From assembly GCA_003151275.1 (NCBI GenBank), contig PLXC01000083.1, positions 1 through 64,000 of the forward strand: DNA of 64,000 nucleotides, written 5' to 3'. Both the position numbers and the translations under genes were made by a program. This document shows, piece after piece, positions 8,165 to 16,304 of the stretch. Numbering within the stretch: position 1 is the stretch's first letter; each line of letters begins with the position of its first letter. This DNA is from Candidatus Melainabacteria bacterium. Its GTDB lineage: Bacteria > Cyanobacteriota > Vampirovibrionia > Obscuribacterales > Obscuribacteraceae. A model generated the notes under the pieces. The model saw nothing but the letters and a program-made list of their open reading frames with translations. It was not told the origin of the DNA and searched no databases.

Positions 8165-8328
8165 CGCGTGAAACTAATGGTATAGGCGCTGAGTCGCTGG
8201 GAAGGGGGCAGGCGGGGGAAGGAGAGAATACTCCTACGGTAGATCAAGAGTAATAGCAAAAAAATAAGATGTCAAGTGAAATTTTTGGGAAAAGCAAAAA
8301 TATTTTAAAATCAGCTCCGGTAAGGCTG

Positions 8329-9729
8329 CTAACCTAGCGCCAGACCGCCCGTCGCGGTTTCCTTGTATTTTTGATTCATATCCAATCCAGTCTGCTTCAT
8401 TACTTCGAGGGCCCGATCGAGGCTAACCAAATGCTCTCCGTCCGAAGCGAGCGACAGCATGGTGGCATTAAGGGCCTTAACGGCACCCATTGCGTTCCTT
8501 TCTATGCAAGGAACTTGTACCAGTCCCATAATTGGGTCGCAGGTCATGCCTAAATGATGTTCAATTCCAATTTCAGCGGCATTCTCAATTTGGCTCGGCG
8601 TGCCACCTAGCATCGCTGTAGCCCCAGCCGCGGCCATGGCGCAGGAGGTGCCAACCTCTCCCTGGCAACCGACCTCTGCACCACTTATGGAGGCATGTGT
8701 TTTGACCAGGGCACCAATTACGGAGGCAACCATCAATCCATTCTGCAAAACTTCGTCTGAAAGATTATTGGTTTCTTGAAGTGTGCGCCATACCGCAGGG
8801 ATCAGTCCTGAAGAACCATTGGTCGGTGCTGTGACGACACGGCCGCCTGCTGCATTTTCTTCGTTAACAGCCATGGCAAAAACCGATGGGCGCAAGTCGC
8901 TACCATTCCATCCCGGCGCTTTGCCTGCTTTCATTAGTTCGTATAAGGCTTTGGCTCGGCGTTTCACGTTCAGTCCGCCGGGCAAAATGCCATCAGTCCT
9001 TAGACCTGCTTCGATGCATTTGTCGAATGTGCGCAAAATATCCGCAAGGTTTTTGCGAAGAGTGTCTTCATCCATTCCTTTGGCAGCTTCATTTTCAATT
9101 ACAACTTGCCAGAGTGGAATGTCATGTTTGGTGCATTGTTCAACAAACTCGGCGGCGCTGTTGAAAGGGTACGGTACGGATTTTTGCACGTCGCTTGCCT
9201 GCGGAATGCGTCTAAGACCCGTTGAGGGATCCACTGGTTCAACGAATCCACCACCAACCGACAAAATGATCTCTTCGGCGACGATTTTGTCTGCGTTCCA
9301 CAAACGAAAGCGAATTGTGTTGGGATGCGGCAAAGGTCCATCATCTAAAAACCAGCCTTGCCAAAGAATGTCTTCTGCAGGCACAAATTGAGCTTGATGC
9401 TGCCCCAGTTCAACGACGGGTCGAGTTTCGAGATCCGGCATCGCTGCCCAAATTTGTTCAGGTTCAGCAGATTTTGGATGCAAACCGATCAAGCCGGCAC
9501 ATATAGCGCCGTCTGTGGCATGACCTCGGCCGGTCGCCGAAAGGCTGCCGAACAACTCCACTTTCAGTTTTAGATCTTTAGTTGGCGCGCTTTCAGACAG
9601 CTTGGTAAGGACATATTTTCTGAACTCCAGCGCCGCGATCATCGGTCCCACAGTATGTGAACTGGAAGGGCCAATGCCTATCTTGAACATGTCCAGAGGA
9701 CCAATTTGATCTGCGCGAGTTGGATTCAT
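8329..9729 (-). CDS. sdaA: L-serine dehydratase (L-serine ammonia-lyase), iron-sulfur type
   Basis: A 466-residue single-chain enzyme that converts L-serine to pyruvate and ammonia in the cytoplasm. The N-terminal beta domain begins with DMFKIGIGPSSSHTVGPM. The catalytic alpha domain contains APTNGSSGLIPAV and the cluster ligands Cys355 (GCQGEVG), Cys397 (CDPIMG) and Cys408 (VPCIERN). The 42- and 11-residue spacing matches the 4Fe-4S ligands known for this enzyme class. Length matches the E. coli type (about 454 residues). It is divergent from the ATP-grasp gene at 9849 with a 119-bp shared promoter region, so co-regulation with the peptide-ligase cluster is possible but not shown. Confidence 0.95.
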   Translation of the reverse strand: MNPTRADQIGPLDMFKIGIGPSSSHTVGPMIAALEFRKYVLTKLSESAPTKDLKLKVELFGSLSATGRGHATDGAICAGLIGLHPKSAEPEQIWAAMPDLETRPVVELGQHQAQFVPAEDILWQGWFLDDGPLPHPNTIRFRLWNADKIVAEEIILSVGGGFVEPVDPSTGLRRIPQASDVQKSVPYPFNSAAEFVEQCTKHDIPLWQVVIENEAAKGMDEDTLRKNLADILRTFDKCIEAGLRTDGILPGGLNVKRRAKALYELMKAGKAPGWNGSDLRPSVFAMAVNEENAAGGRVVTAPTNGSSGLIPAVWRTLQETNNLSDEVLQNGLMVASVIGALVKTHASISGAEVGCQGEVGTSCAMAAAGATAMLGGTPSQIENAAEIGIEHHLGMTCDPIMGLVQVPCIERNAMGAVKALNATMLSLASDGEHLVSLDRALEVMKQTGLDMNQKYKETATGGLALG

Positions 9730-9848
9730 ACCGCCTGGGCTGTCAATGGAGGCGCAGCCGAACCATGCTTGTCTCTAAGGGCGATTGTACTACCTTGCGG
9801 CGATTGTAATACGATACGCTAACAAAATGGCTGCTTGCTGACATCACT

Positions 9849-10823
9849 ATGGCGATCAAAAAAAAGCGAGTTCTAATCACCATCAATCCCGGTTTGATTG
9901 ATGGGAAGTGGTTTCCTACAGTCAGGAGCCTGGTGTCAGCATTGGACAAAACGACTGATTTGACGGTGGCCACTGTTGGCGACTATGACTTCAGTTCAAA
10001 GAAAGTCCGCGCCTATAAACGAATTAAGTATGGAAAATTCGAAGAAATCGGCATGGTGGCGCCGAAAGCAGATTTGTGGATTGTATACAGCGACGGTTAC
10101 TGGCTGGACGCTAGAGCTCTTGGTTTTAAAAAAAGAATCGATTTTTTCAGGAGCCAAGTCGATTTGCACATGCACCACTTGTCGAACCACAACGTCGATT
10201 TGATTGTTAACGAGCCGCTCGCGGAGAAGAGAACTCTGAAGAGCTGGTTCTCCACGCTGGATGCTAACAAAACAGGTGTGATTCCGACTGTGGATTTGCA
10301 AAATATCGACGAAGTTCGTCAACTGCGGCAGTTGAAAGATGTCATCGTCGCCAAGCTTTCTTGGGGCGGTGCCATGATGGGGACTAAGAAATTAGGCAGC
10401 GATGACGATGTTGATGCCTTCAAGAAAGAATTGAGCGAGGATGCTCCTTATACATCGTTGAAGGATTATTGTTTTCAAGATTACGCACCGTCACCATCCG
10501 AAAAACGATTTTGGATCGCTGGCGGAAAGGTGGTCGGCGCCAGATTATTGTTTGGACGGCGGGTGCCCTGGGAAACCCATGGAAATGAAAAAGGTTATTT
10601 ATACGACGAGCAAACAGAGGGATATGCGCGCGATCGCGCTGCTGTAGAAAATCTCTTAAAGCTTTCGGATTTGAAGGTTGGCTCTATCGACTTCATCGGT
10701 CCGATGATAAATGAAATTAATGGCTGTGGAACTGTGTTTACTTACTTTCAGGAAAAGGATCTACTTTTGGATTTTCGCAAACCGATGGTCGATTCATTTC
10801 TGCAAATTCTCAATCAGCTTTAG
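9849..10823 (+). CDS. RimK/glutathione-synthetase-like ATP-grasp protein
   Basis: A 324-residue cytoplasmic protein. The N-terminal Rossmann-like pre-ATP-grasp domain starts KRVLITINPGLIDGKW. The ATP-grasp core shows DVIVAKLSWGGAMMGTKKL (nucleotide-binding lysine and flexible loop), YCFQDYAPSPSEKRFWIAGG, and the metal-binding SIDFIGPMINEINGCG. The acidic and Asn residues E-x-N at about 289-291 fit the Mg-binding motif. ATP-grasp enzymes join a carboxylate to an amine through an acyl-phosphate. The substrate is unknown. It is convergent with two other ATP-grasp genes (17 bp between stops), forming a compact ligase cluster. Confidence 0.8.
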   Translation: MAIKKKRVLITINPGLIDGKWFPTVRSLVSALDKTTDLTVATVGDYDFSSKKVRAYKRIKYGKFEEIGMVAPKADLWIVYSDGYWLDARALGFKKRIDFFRSQVDLHMHHLSNHNVDLIVNEPLAEKRTLKSWFSTLDANKTGVIPTVDLQNIDEVRQLRQLKDVIVAKLSWGGAMMGTKKLGSDDDVDAFKKELSEDAPYTSLKDYCFQDYAPSPSEKRFWIAGGKVVGARLLFGRRVPWETHGNEKGYLYDEQTEGYARDRAAVENLLKLSDLKVGSIDFIGPMINEINGCGTVFTYFQEKDLLLDFRKPMVDSFLQILNQL

Positions 10824-10839
10824 AAATGAACTGCGTCGC

Positions 10840-12138
10840 TCAGACCTTAACTCGAGAGTCCACCGGCTCGAAATCAAACTTGAGCATCTGTTTGCAAACT
10901 TCAAATTTTTCTTCAAGTTCTGATTCGCTTTGCGCGCCAAGATCGATCAAACCGTACCTATAGCTCATTGGATCCTGCACTTCGTCGGACAACCGTTTCC
11001 CCGGTCGGGCGTAAATTTGCACTATTGTATCTGGAAACTTTTTCATAACAGCGTTGATTTGCTCGTCAGTTGGTATGGCGAGAACTTTCTGATCCTCAAA
11101 TATGCGGAGCACGCAACTTGCCGAAACAGCGTATTTGCCTTTTCGGTGCAAAGTCGTTGGTTCCTGCCCCATGGCTACTTCCAACAGGGTTTTGAACGTG
11201 CTGTAGCCATCTACCTTTTCAAACAACTTCGGAAACTGAGAGGCGATCTTGGGGTTTATTTCTATGATACTGATACGGTCAGTTTCGATATCGTAAAAGA
11301 GTTCCATGTTAAAGAGAGCATTGTCATAGCCAATGCCAGTAAAAAAACGTGTGGCAATATCCGTCATTCGATCCAGTACATCTGGCCTTAGACGGCTTGG
11401 GTACTGCCATCGCTTGAAGGAGAGTGTGCCAGGGAACATGACAGCGTCGACAACGCCCATTACTTTAACTTGGTTGTTAAAGACATAGCCTTCCAACGAA
11501 ACTTGAGCACCGCTCAGAAGACTCTCTTGAAGCAGGCAGGTCGCATGCTGCTGGAATTTAGTATAGGCACGCAACATATCATTGAATGGTTTGATAAATT
11601 GATCTGGCAGCAAGGATGTGTCCACTAGCTGGCGCAGCTGCTGTTCGCTGGTCACACGATTGGCATTTTTAGACATGCACGACTTCACCGGCTTGAGAAA
11701 TGAGGGGAATCCGATGATACCGTTGAAAGTGGCACTGTCTTGCGGATCTATCAAATGAAAATCTGGAGTGGCTTCCGGCACAAACTGTTTTTGATAGAGT
11801 CGCGAGTAATATTTGTGTTCGCAGAGCATTATTGCTTCTGGTGAAGGTCCAGGCAAATTCAGCTTCCTGGCTATAATGCTTGATGCTGACATGCCTGGAT
11901 ATCCAACCCCTGAAGTGACGCCGGCTAAATTTGCATTCTTGTATTTGTTGACGGTGGATTCAATCAGTTCCAGTATGTCCAGTGTCTCTATTTTGAAATC
12001 CGGATTTTCTCCGAGAAAATTGTCGAAGTAATCCTCGTCAAAATTATCGTAAATAATCTCGCAACCTAGCTGCTTAGCCACCGACGGCAAGTGCCTGCGC
12101 TCTCTGGAAGTTGGACTCAAGAGCAGAACTTTTTTCAC
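10840..12138 (-). CDS. ATP-grasp carboxylate-amine ligase (432 aa)
   Basis: It begins with a pre-ATP-grasp domain (KKVLLLSPTSRERRHLPSVA) and continues into a carboxylase/BacD-like ATP-grasp fold: NLPGPSPEAIMLCEHKYYSR, FPSFLKPVKSCMSKNANRV, CLLQESLLSGAQVSLEGYV and the Mg-binding IIEINPKIASQFPKLF. A C-terminal domain of about 110 residues follows, as in the biotin-carboxylase-like ligases. The GTG start overlaps the preceding ATP-grasp gene's TGA by 4 bp (GTGA), so the two are translationally coupled and probably act in sequence on one substrate chain. The substrate is unknown; amino acid or peptide ligation is the usual chemistry of this family. Confidence 0.85.
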   Translation of the reverse strand: MKKVLLLSPTSRERRHLPSVAKQLGCEIIYDNFDEDYFDNFLGENPDFKIETLDILELIESTVNKYKNANLAGVTSGVGYPGMSASSIIARKLNLPGPSPEAIMLCEHKYYSRLYQKQFVPEATPDFHLIDPQDSATFNGIIGFPSFLKPVKSCMSKNANRVTSEQQLRQLVDTSLLPDQFIKPFNDMLRAYTKFQQHATCLLQESLLSGAQVSLEGYVFNNQVKVMGVVDAVMFPGTLSFKRWQYPSRLRPDVLDRMTDIATRFFTGIGYDNALFNMELFYDIETDRISIIEINPKIASQFPKLFEKVDGYSTFKTLLEVAMGQEPTTLHRKGKYAVSASCVLRIFEDQKVLAIPTDEQINAVMKKFPDTIVQIYARPGKRLSDEVQDPMSYRYGLIDLGAQSESELEEKFEVCKQMLKFDFEPVDSRVKV

Positions 12139-13094
12139 AGCCGTGATGCCTTTTGTCTGGCGCGCATGAATTGATCGAAGTATTTGGCAATTCGATCACC
12201 GAATTGCTTTCCTTTTCTAGAGTAGTTCGCGTAAATAGATGGGTTGAGCAGTTCTGCTTCGAGGAGCACCGGACCCGCGCTGGAACCTATCACATCAACG
12301 CGACTAAAGTGCACTGGATAGCCCAGATCTTCGTAAGTTTTCAACACGTTCTGGCAAAAATCGATTTCCTTATTTGTTGGTTCGTAAATTGCGACGGTAC
12401 CACCTAGCGACTCATTGCATCGAAACTCCGTTGTGTTTTTCGCAGACGGATGTTTAATGACTGCGTGCTGATATTCGTGGCCGAGAAAAACAAGACTTCT
12501 TTCGCCATCTCGTATGCTCGGCATAAATTCTTGTGCGAAGTATTGATCTTCTTCATCGCTTATTGTGGCTAATTCTGCATTTGAGTGCGCTAGAAATATT
12601 CCCTTACCGCGCTCACCTTTCAAAGGCTTGATGACAAAACTTTCGCCTTGATCGATTCGATTGCGTACTTCGTTTATTCGATAGGACGGTATGGTGCGAA
12701 CCCCTTTTTCTTCAAGTTGCCAGAGATAACTCTTAGCCAAATTATGTCGGATCGTGGCAACGTCATTGATTACATTCGCGTCGGCAAACCTGTCCAGCAT
12801 TCGATTGAAGCGATTCACATCTGCATAGAATCCTTCCATTTTGTAGACAAAGATCATGTCCATGTCGCGGATATTTACAGGGCGCACAAATTCTGAACGG
12901 TTGTAACTGAACATTCTCTCGAATTCGCTGGCGCCCAGATCCATCCAATTAACGAAGTAGACTTGATGGTCTAACTCTTTTAGTGATAGCGCAAAGTGCA
13001 GGCAATCATGCTCATCTACCGGGTAGCGAATGCCAAAGTTAGCGGCCGAAGTCTCCGCCACATCTTCCGCCATAGTCATCAATATTATGCTCAT
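12135..13094 (-). CDS. glutathione-synthetase-like ATP-grasp ligase (319 aa)
   Basis: The N-terminal domain carries FGIRYPVDEHDCLHFALSL, typical of the pre-ATP-grasp strand-helix part. The ATP-grasp core follows: NDVATIRHNLAKSYLW, SFVIKPLKGERGKGIFLA (nucleotide-binding lysine and glycine loop), QYFAQEFMPSIRDGERSL, and VLLEAELLNPSIYANYS with the Glu-x-Glu metal ligands. It is the second gene of the racemase - ATP-grasp - ATP-grasp operon: 16 bp after the racemase stop and overlapping the next ligase by 4 bp. The resemblance is to prokaryotic glutathione synthetase and RimK rather than D-Ala-D-Ala ligase. The substrate is not predictable by eye. Confidence 0.85.
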   Translation of the reverse strand: MSIILMTMAEDVAETSAANFGIRYPVDEHDCLHFALSLKELDHQVYFVNWMDLGASEFERMFSYNRSEFVRPVNIRDMDMIFVYKMEGFYADVNRFNRMLDRFADANVINDVATIRHNLAKSYLWQLEEKGVRTIPSYRINEVRNRIDQGESFVIKPLKGERGKGIFLAHSNAELATISDEEDQYFAQEFMPSIRDGERSLVFLGHEYQHAVIKHPSAKNTTEFRCNESLGGTVAIYEPTNKEIDFCQNVLKTYEDLGYPVHFSRVDVIGSSAGPVLLEAELLNPSIYANYSRKGKQFGDRIAKYFDQFMRARQKASRL

Positions 13095-13110
13095 GGGACC
13101 ATCGCTGTTG

Positions 13111-13863
13111 TTATGCAGAGGCTACGCACTGCAATTCTCGGGTAGTTTTTAGTTTGCCGATTAATGAGCGTTTTACTGCCAACTCTGCAATTACTCTTAG
13201 AGGATCAAGCACTGCGACAGACAGGTCTCCATTTTTCAAAACCAAGGAAACCTCGGTGCATGCGGCAATAATCGCTTCGGACCCCTTTGCGATTAGATGA
13301 TGTCCGGCTTCTAATAGCTGGGCTTGAGGCTGATCTCGGTAGCCAGCCTTGATGCCGTGTTCTCCAAAAATTGAAGCCATGACTAATTCTTCCTGCACAC
13401 TTGAATCAGGCACAACCACTTTCTTCCCATACTTCAAGAGATATCGATGAAACAAGCCGCATTCAAGGGTTGGCGTCGAGCCTAGAAGTCCGATCGCTTC
13501 GATTTCTGAGAGTTCGTTTACAATCTGGCGAACTGTTTCTTCGATCATATTTAGAATTGGTATGTCAACGGAGGCCTGTATGTCGTCGAAGTAGTAGTGG
13601 GCAGTGTTGCAAGGCATGATCAGGAAATCGGCTCCCGCAGTCTGCAAAATGCGGGCAGTGCGAATCAATTCAGGTAGAGGCGACACACCGCCCTCGAATA
13701 TCGCGTCAACTCTGCTTGGAATGGCTGAGTTATTGAAAGTAATTACCGGAATGTGAGCCTGGTCAGATGTCGCGGGTGTTAATCCTGTTATGAGTTCGCT
13801 CAGGCGGTTAGTGGCAACCGGTCCCATGCCACCAATGATTCCAATCGTATCCACTTTTTGCAT
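13111..13863 (-). CDS. aspartate/glutamate racemase family protein
   Basis: A 250-residue cytoplasmic enzyme, usual length for the family. It has the opening motif TIGIIGGMGPVATNRL. Both catalytic cysteines are present: Cys85 in MPCNTAHYY and Cys202 in AACTEVSLV. These PLP-independent racemases interconvert L- and D-Asp or Glu using two thiols. As first gene of an operon with two ATP-grasp ligases it could supply a D-amino acid for ligation (inference). Other members act on hydantoin or maleate, but the CNT and CTE motifs favour racemization. Upstream lies a 335-bp intergenic region shared with the divergent O-methyltransferase. Confidence 0.88.
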   Translation of the reverse strand: MQKVDTIGIIGGMGPVATNRLSELITGLTPATSDQAHIPVITFNNSAIPSRVDAIFEGGVSPLPELIRTARILQTAGADFLIMPCNTAHYYFDDIQASVDIPILNMIEETVRQIVNELSEIEAIGLLGSTPTLECGLFHRYLLKYGKKVVVPDSSVQEELVMASIFGEHGIKAGYRDQPQAQLLEAGHHLIAKGSEAIIAACTEVSLVLKNGDLSVAVLDPLRVIAELAVKRSLIGKLKTTRELQCVASA

Positions 13864-14060
13864 TTCCCTGATAAGTAACTAACTGCTTTGAGGGGTGAAC
13901 TTGAGTATGGATAGTCTAAGTCACTCATAGTCTACCGCGCACCCTTATTTTCTCAATTTAAAGATGTCATTAGTTTTTGGGCTTTCTAAGATGCAAATGT
14001 TGTCTTATGTATCGCAAACTCAGATATTCTCTTTCGCCGTCTCCTTAGAGGAAGCTCGTG

Positions 14061-14103
14061 ATTAGTGAAGTGGATAGCTTCTGGAAAAGCTTCCACTGCT
14101 AAT
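14061..14103 (+). promoter_or_regulatory. stacked inverted repeat between racemase and methyltransferase genes
   Basis: Three nested complementary pairs: ATTAG/CTAAT, GTGGA/TCCAC and AGCTT/AAGCT, around a CTGGAA loop with short internal bulges. It lies about 95 bp upstream of the methyltransferase start, in an otherwise featureless 335-bp gap (13864-14198). There is no T run, so it is probably not a terminator; an operator or a 5' UTR hairpin is inferred. Confidence 0.4.
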
Positions 14104-14198
14104 TACGTAAAACTTGGATGCGGAGCGCCTCAGCTTAAAGGACTGGCTTTTCGTATCTGCTATAAATTTAGGTCTGGCTGCTGGTGGAGGTGTTTGCT

Positions 14199-14834
14199 AT
14201 GTTGACATTGACTAAACCGGGTATCGAAGAATATGCGGCGTCGAAGACGCAGCCCCCTAACGCGCTTCTTAACGAATTGCTGAAAGAAACTTACGAAGTA
14301 ATGGAATATCCGCAGATGCTGACTGGACCTCTGGAAGGTTCATTCTTGCGGCTCATGGTTCAGGTCTCTGGCGCTAAGTCTGTTTTAGAGATCGGAATGT
14401 TCACTGGTTATTCAGCGCTCTCTATGGCTGAAGGATTACCCGCGGATGGAAAACTGGTAACCCTGGAGATTGATCCCAAATGTATCGAGATGGCTCGCAA
14501 ATATTTTGCCAAAAGCGCACACGGTAAGAAGATTACCGTCAAGGAAGGACCAGCTTTGGTTTCTCTCGAAAAGCTGGATGGACCTTTTGATCTGGTATTT
14601 ATTGATGCCGATAAAACGAATTACAAAAACTATTACGATGCTGTGCTGCCCAAAATGAAAAGTGGTGGCATTATTTTGGTCGACAACGTGCTCTGGAGCG
14701 GAGCTGTTCTCAACCCTCAGACGGCTGATGATAAGGCGATCGATGCACTCAATGATTACGTTGCAGCAGATGATCGTGTCGACAAAGTTTTGCTGACTAT
14801 ACGTGATGGCGTTTTCTTCATACGAAAGAAGTAA
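14199..14834 (+). CDS. SAM-dependent O-methyltransferase (caffeoyl-CoA OMT-like)
   Basis: The start is taken at ATG 14199 because GGAGGT lies at 14186-14191 with 7-nt spacing; the in-frame GTG at 14184 would overlap this site. The 211-residue class I methyltransferase has motif I VLEIGMFTGYSALSMAEGLP, the acidic ribose contact LVTLEIDPKCIEMAR, and LVFIDADKTNYKNYYDAVLP with the Asp-Lys-x-x-Tyr pattern typical of the metal-dependent OMT family (catechol/caffeoyl-CoA type). IILVDNVLWSGAV completes the fold. The substrate is unknown. It is followed 24 bp later by asnS, probably on the same transcript. Confidence 0.9.
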   Translation: MLTLTKPGIEEYAASKTQPPNALLNELLKETYEVMEYPQMLTGPLEGSFLRLMVQVSGAKSVLEIGMFTGYSALSMAEGLPADGKLVTLEIDPKCIEMARKYFAKSAHGKKITVKEGPALVSLEKLDGPFDLVFIDADKTNYKNYYDAVLPKMKSGGIILVDNVLWSGAVLNPQTADDKAIDALNDYVAADDRVDKVLLTIRDGVFFIRKK

Positions 14835-14858
14835 GTTGAATGAATTGACGGAGAACAT

Positions 14859-16274
14859 ATGAGCACCAAACTTGGGGAATTGAATCAAACTAAAGTCTTA
14901 GATGCGTTAAATGCAGAGAGCATTGGCAAATCAATCCGGCTCTGCGGCTGGGTTAGAACGCGACGGGATTCAAAGGCTGGCTTTTCTTTCCTGGAAATTA
15001 ACGACGGCTCGACGCTCAAAAATGTTCAGGTCTTGGCCGAAGCTAAGTTACCGAATTACGAAAGCGAAATCCTAAAGATTGGTATCGGCAGCAGCGTTGA
15101 GATCGAAGGCACCGTTGTGGCCTCACCGGGAAAAGAACAGGCTACAGAAATTAAAGCAGATAGTGTGAAAGTGTTTGGTTATGCCGATCCGCTCACTTAT
15201 CCGCTGCAGAAGAAGGGAACTTCGATGGAGTTCCTGCGCACGATCGCGCACTTGCGTCCACGCACTAACACTTTTGGTGCAGTCGCTCGAGTACGAAATG
15301 AAATCTGCAAATCAATTCACAATTTCTTTCAGTCACGCGGTTTTATTTACGTGCATGCCCCGATTATCACGGGAAGTGACTGCGAAGGCGCCGGACAGAT
15401 GTTCAAGGTGACAACTTTTGACTTGCTGGATGTTCCGCGCAAGGAAGATAAATCGATTGACTTTGAACAGGATTTCTTTGGGCGGCCGACTAATCTTACT
15501 GTCAGTGGACAGCTTGAAGCTGAGATTTATGCAACTGCTCTAACAAACGTCTATACGTTTGGTCCAACTTTCCGCGCCGAGAATTCGAACACTTCTAGGC
15601 ATCTGTCGGAGTTTTGGATGATTGAGCCTGAAATGGCATTTTGCAACCTCGAAGGTAATATGAGTGTTGCTGAAGAGTTTTTAAAAACCATCTTCAACGA
15701 TGTCCTGACAAATTGCGGCACGGACATGCAATTTTTCAACGAGCGTATCGATAAAACTGTAATCGAAACGTTGAAGGGAATTGTTGAAAGTGACTTCGTG
15801 CGCCTCAGCTACGCTGAGGCTGTGGATGTTCTATTGAAATGTGGAGAAACTTTTGAGTTTCCTGTTTCTTGGGGCATTGATTTGCAGTCAGAGCACGAGC
15901 GTTATCTGACCGAGAAAAAATTCAAGAAACCAGTGATCGTCTTTGATTATCCTAAGGACATCAAAGCGTTCTACATGCGCCTCAACGATGACAATAAAAC
16001 CGTTCGTGCCATGGACGTTCTCGTTCCTAAAGTCGGAGAGATTATTGGCGGCAGTCAAAGAGAGGAACGGTTGGATGTGCTCGAACAACGGATGAAGGAT
16101 GCTGGACTCGACACTGAGGAATATTGGTGGTATCTCGATCTTCGCCGATTTGGTACAGTCCCGCACGCCGGTTTCGGTCTGGGTCTTGAACGCACCGTAC
16201 AATTCGCCACCGGCATGAGTAACATTCGAGACGTGATTCCATTCCCTCGAGCTCCGAAGAGCGCCGATTTTTAA
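14859..16274 (+). CDS. asnS: asparaginyl-tRNA synthetase
   Basis: A 471-residue class IIb synthetase charging tRNA-Asn with asparagine in the cytoplasm. The N-terminal OB-fold anticodon-binding domain is [20 protein letters not shown]. The catalytic core has motif 2 ([20 protein letters not shown]), with the Glu-x-x-Asn pattern of AsnS, and motif 3 ([20 protein letters not shown]). ATG 14859 sits behind GGAG. Length equals the usual bacterial enzyme. Its presence indicates direct Asn-tRNA formation. Confidence 0.97.
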   Translation: MSTKLGELNQTKVLDALNAESIGKSIRLCGWVRTRRDSKAGFSFLEINDGSTLKNVQVLAEAKLPNYESEILKIGIGSSVEIEGTVVASPGKEQATEIKADSVKVFGYADPLTYPLQKKGTSMEFLRTIAHLRPRTNTFGAVARVRNEICKSIHNFFQSRGFIYVHAPIITGSDCEGAGQMFKVTTFDLLDVPRKEDKSIDFEQDFFGRPTNLTVSGQLEAEIYATALTNVYTFGPTFRAENSNTSRHLSEFWMIEPEMAFCNLEGNMSVAEEFLKTIFNDVLTNCGTDMQFFNERIDKTVIETLKGIVESDFVRLSYAEAVDVLLKCGETFEFPVSWGIDLQSEHERYLTEKKFKKPVIVFDYPKDIKAFYMRLNDDNKTVRAMDVLVPKVGEIIGGSQREERLDVLEQRMKDAGLDTEEYWWYLDLRRFGTVPHAGFGLGLERTVQFATGMSNIRDVIPFPRAPKSADF

Positions 16275-16304
16275 TGCCTCAGCCGCTCGAAGCGGAAGCG
16301 TAAA

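Noticed and set aside
8165..8328. Small gene in the AT-rich gap before the serine dehydratase stop
   Set aside because: No open frame with a ribosome site; likely promoter of the YD-like gene and 3' region of sdaA.
9849..14834. Mycosporine-like amino acid cluster (ATP-grasp ligases plus O-methyltransferase)
   Set aside because: No sugar-phosphate cyclase (MysA-type) gene is present, and the methyltransferase is of the caffeoyl-CoA type, so the comparison fails.
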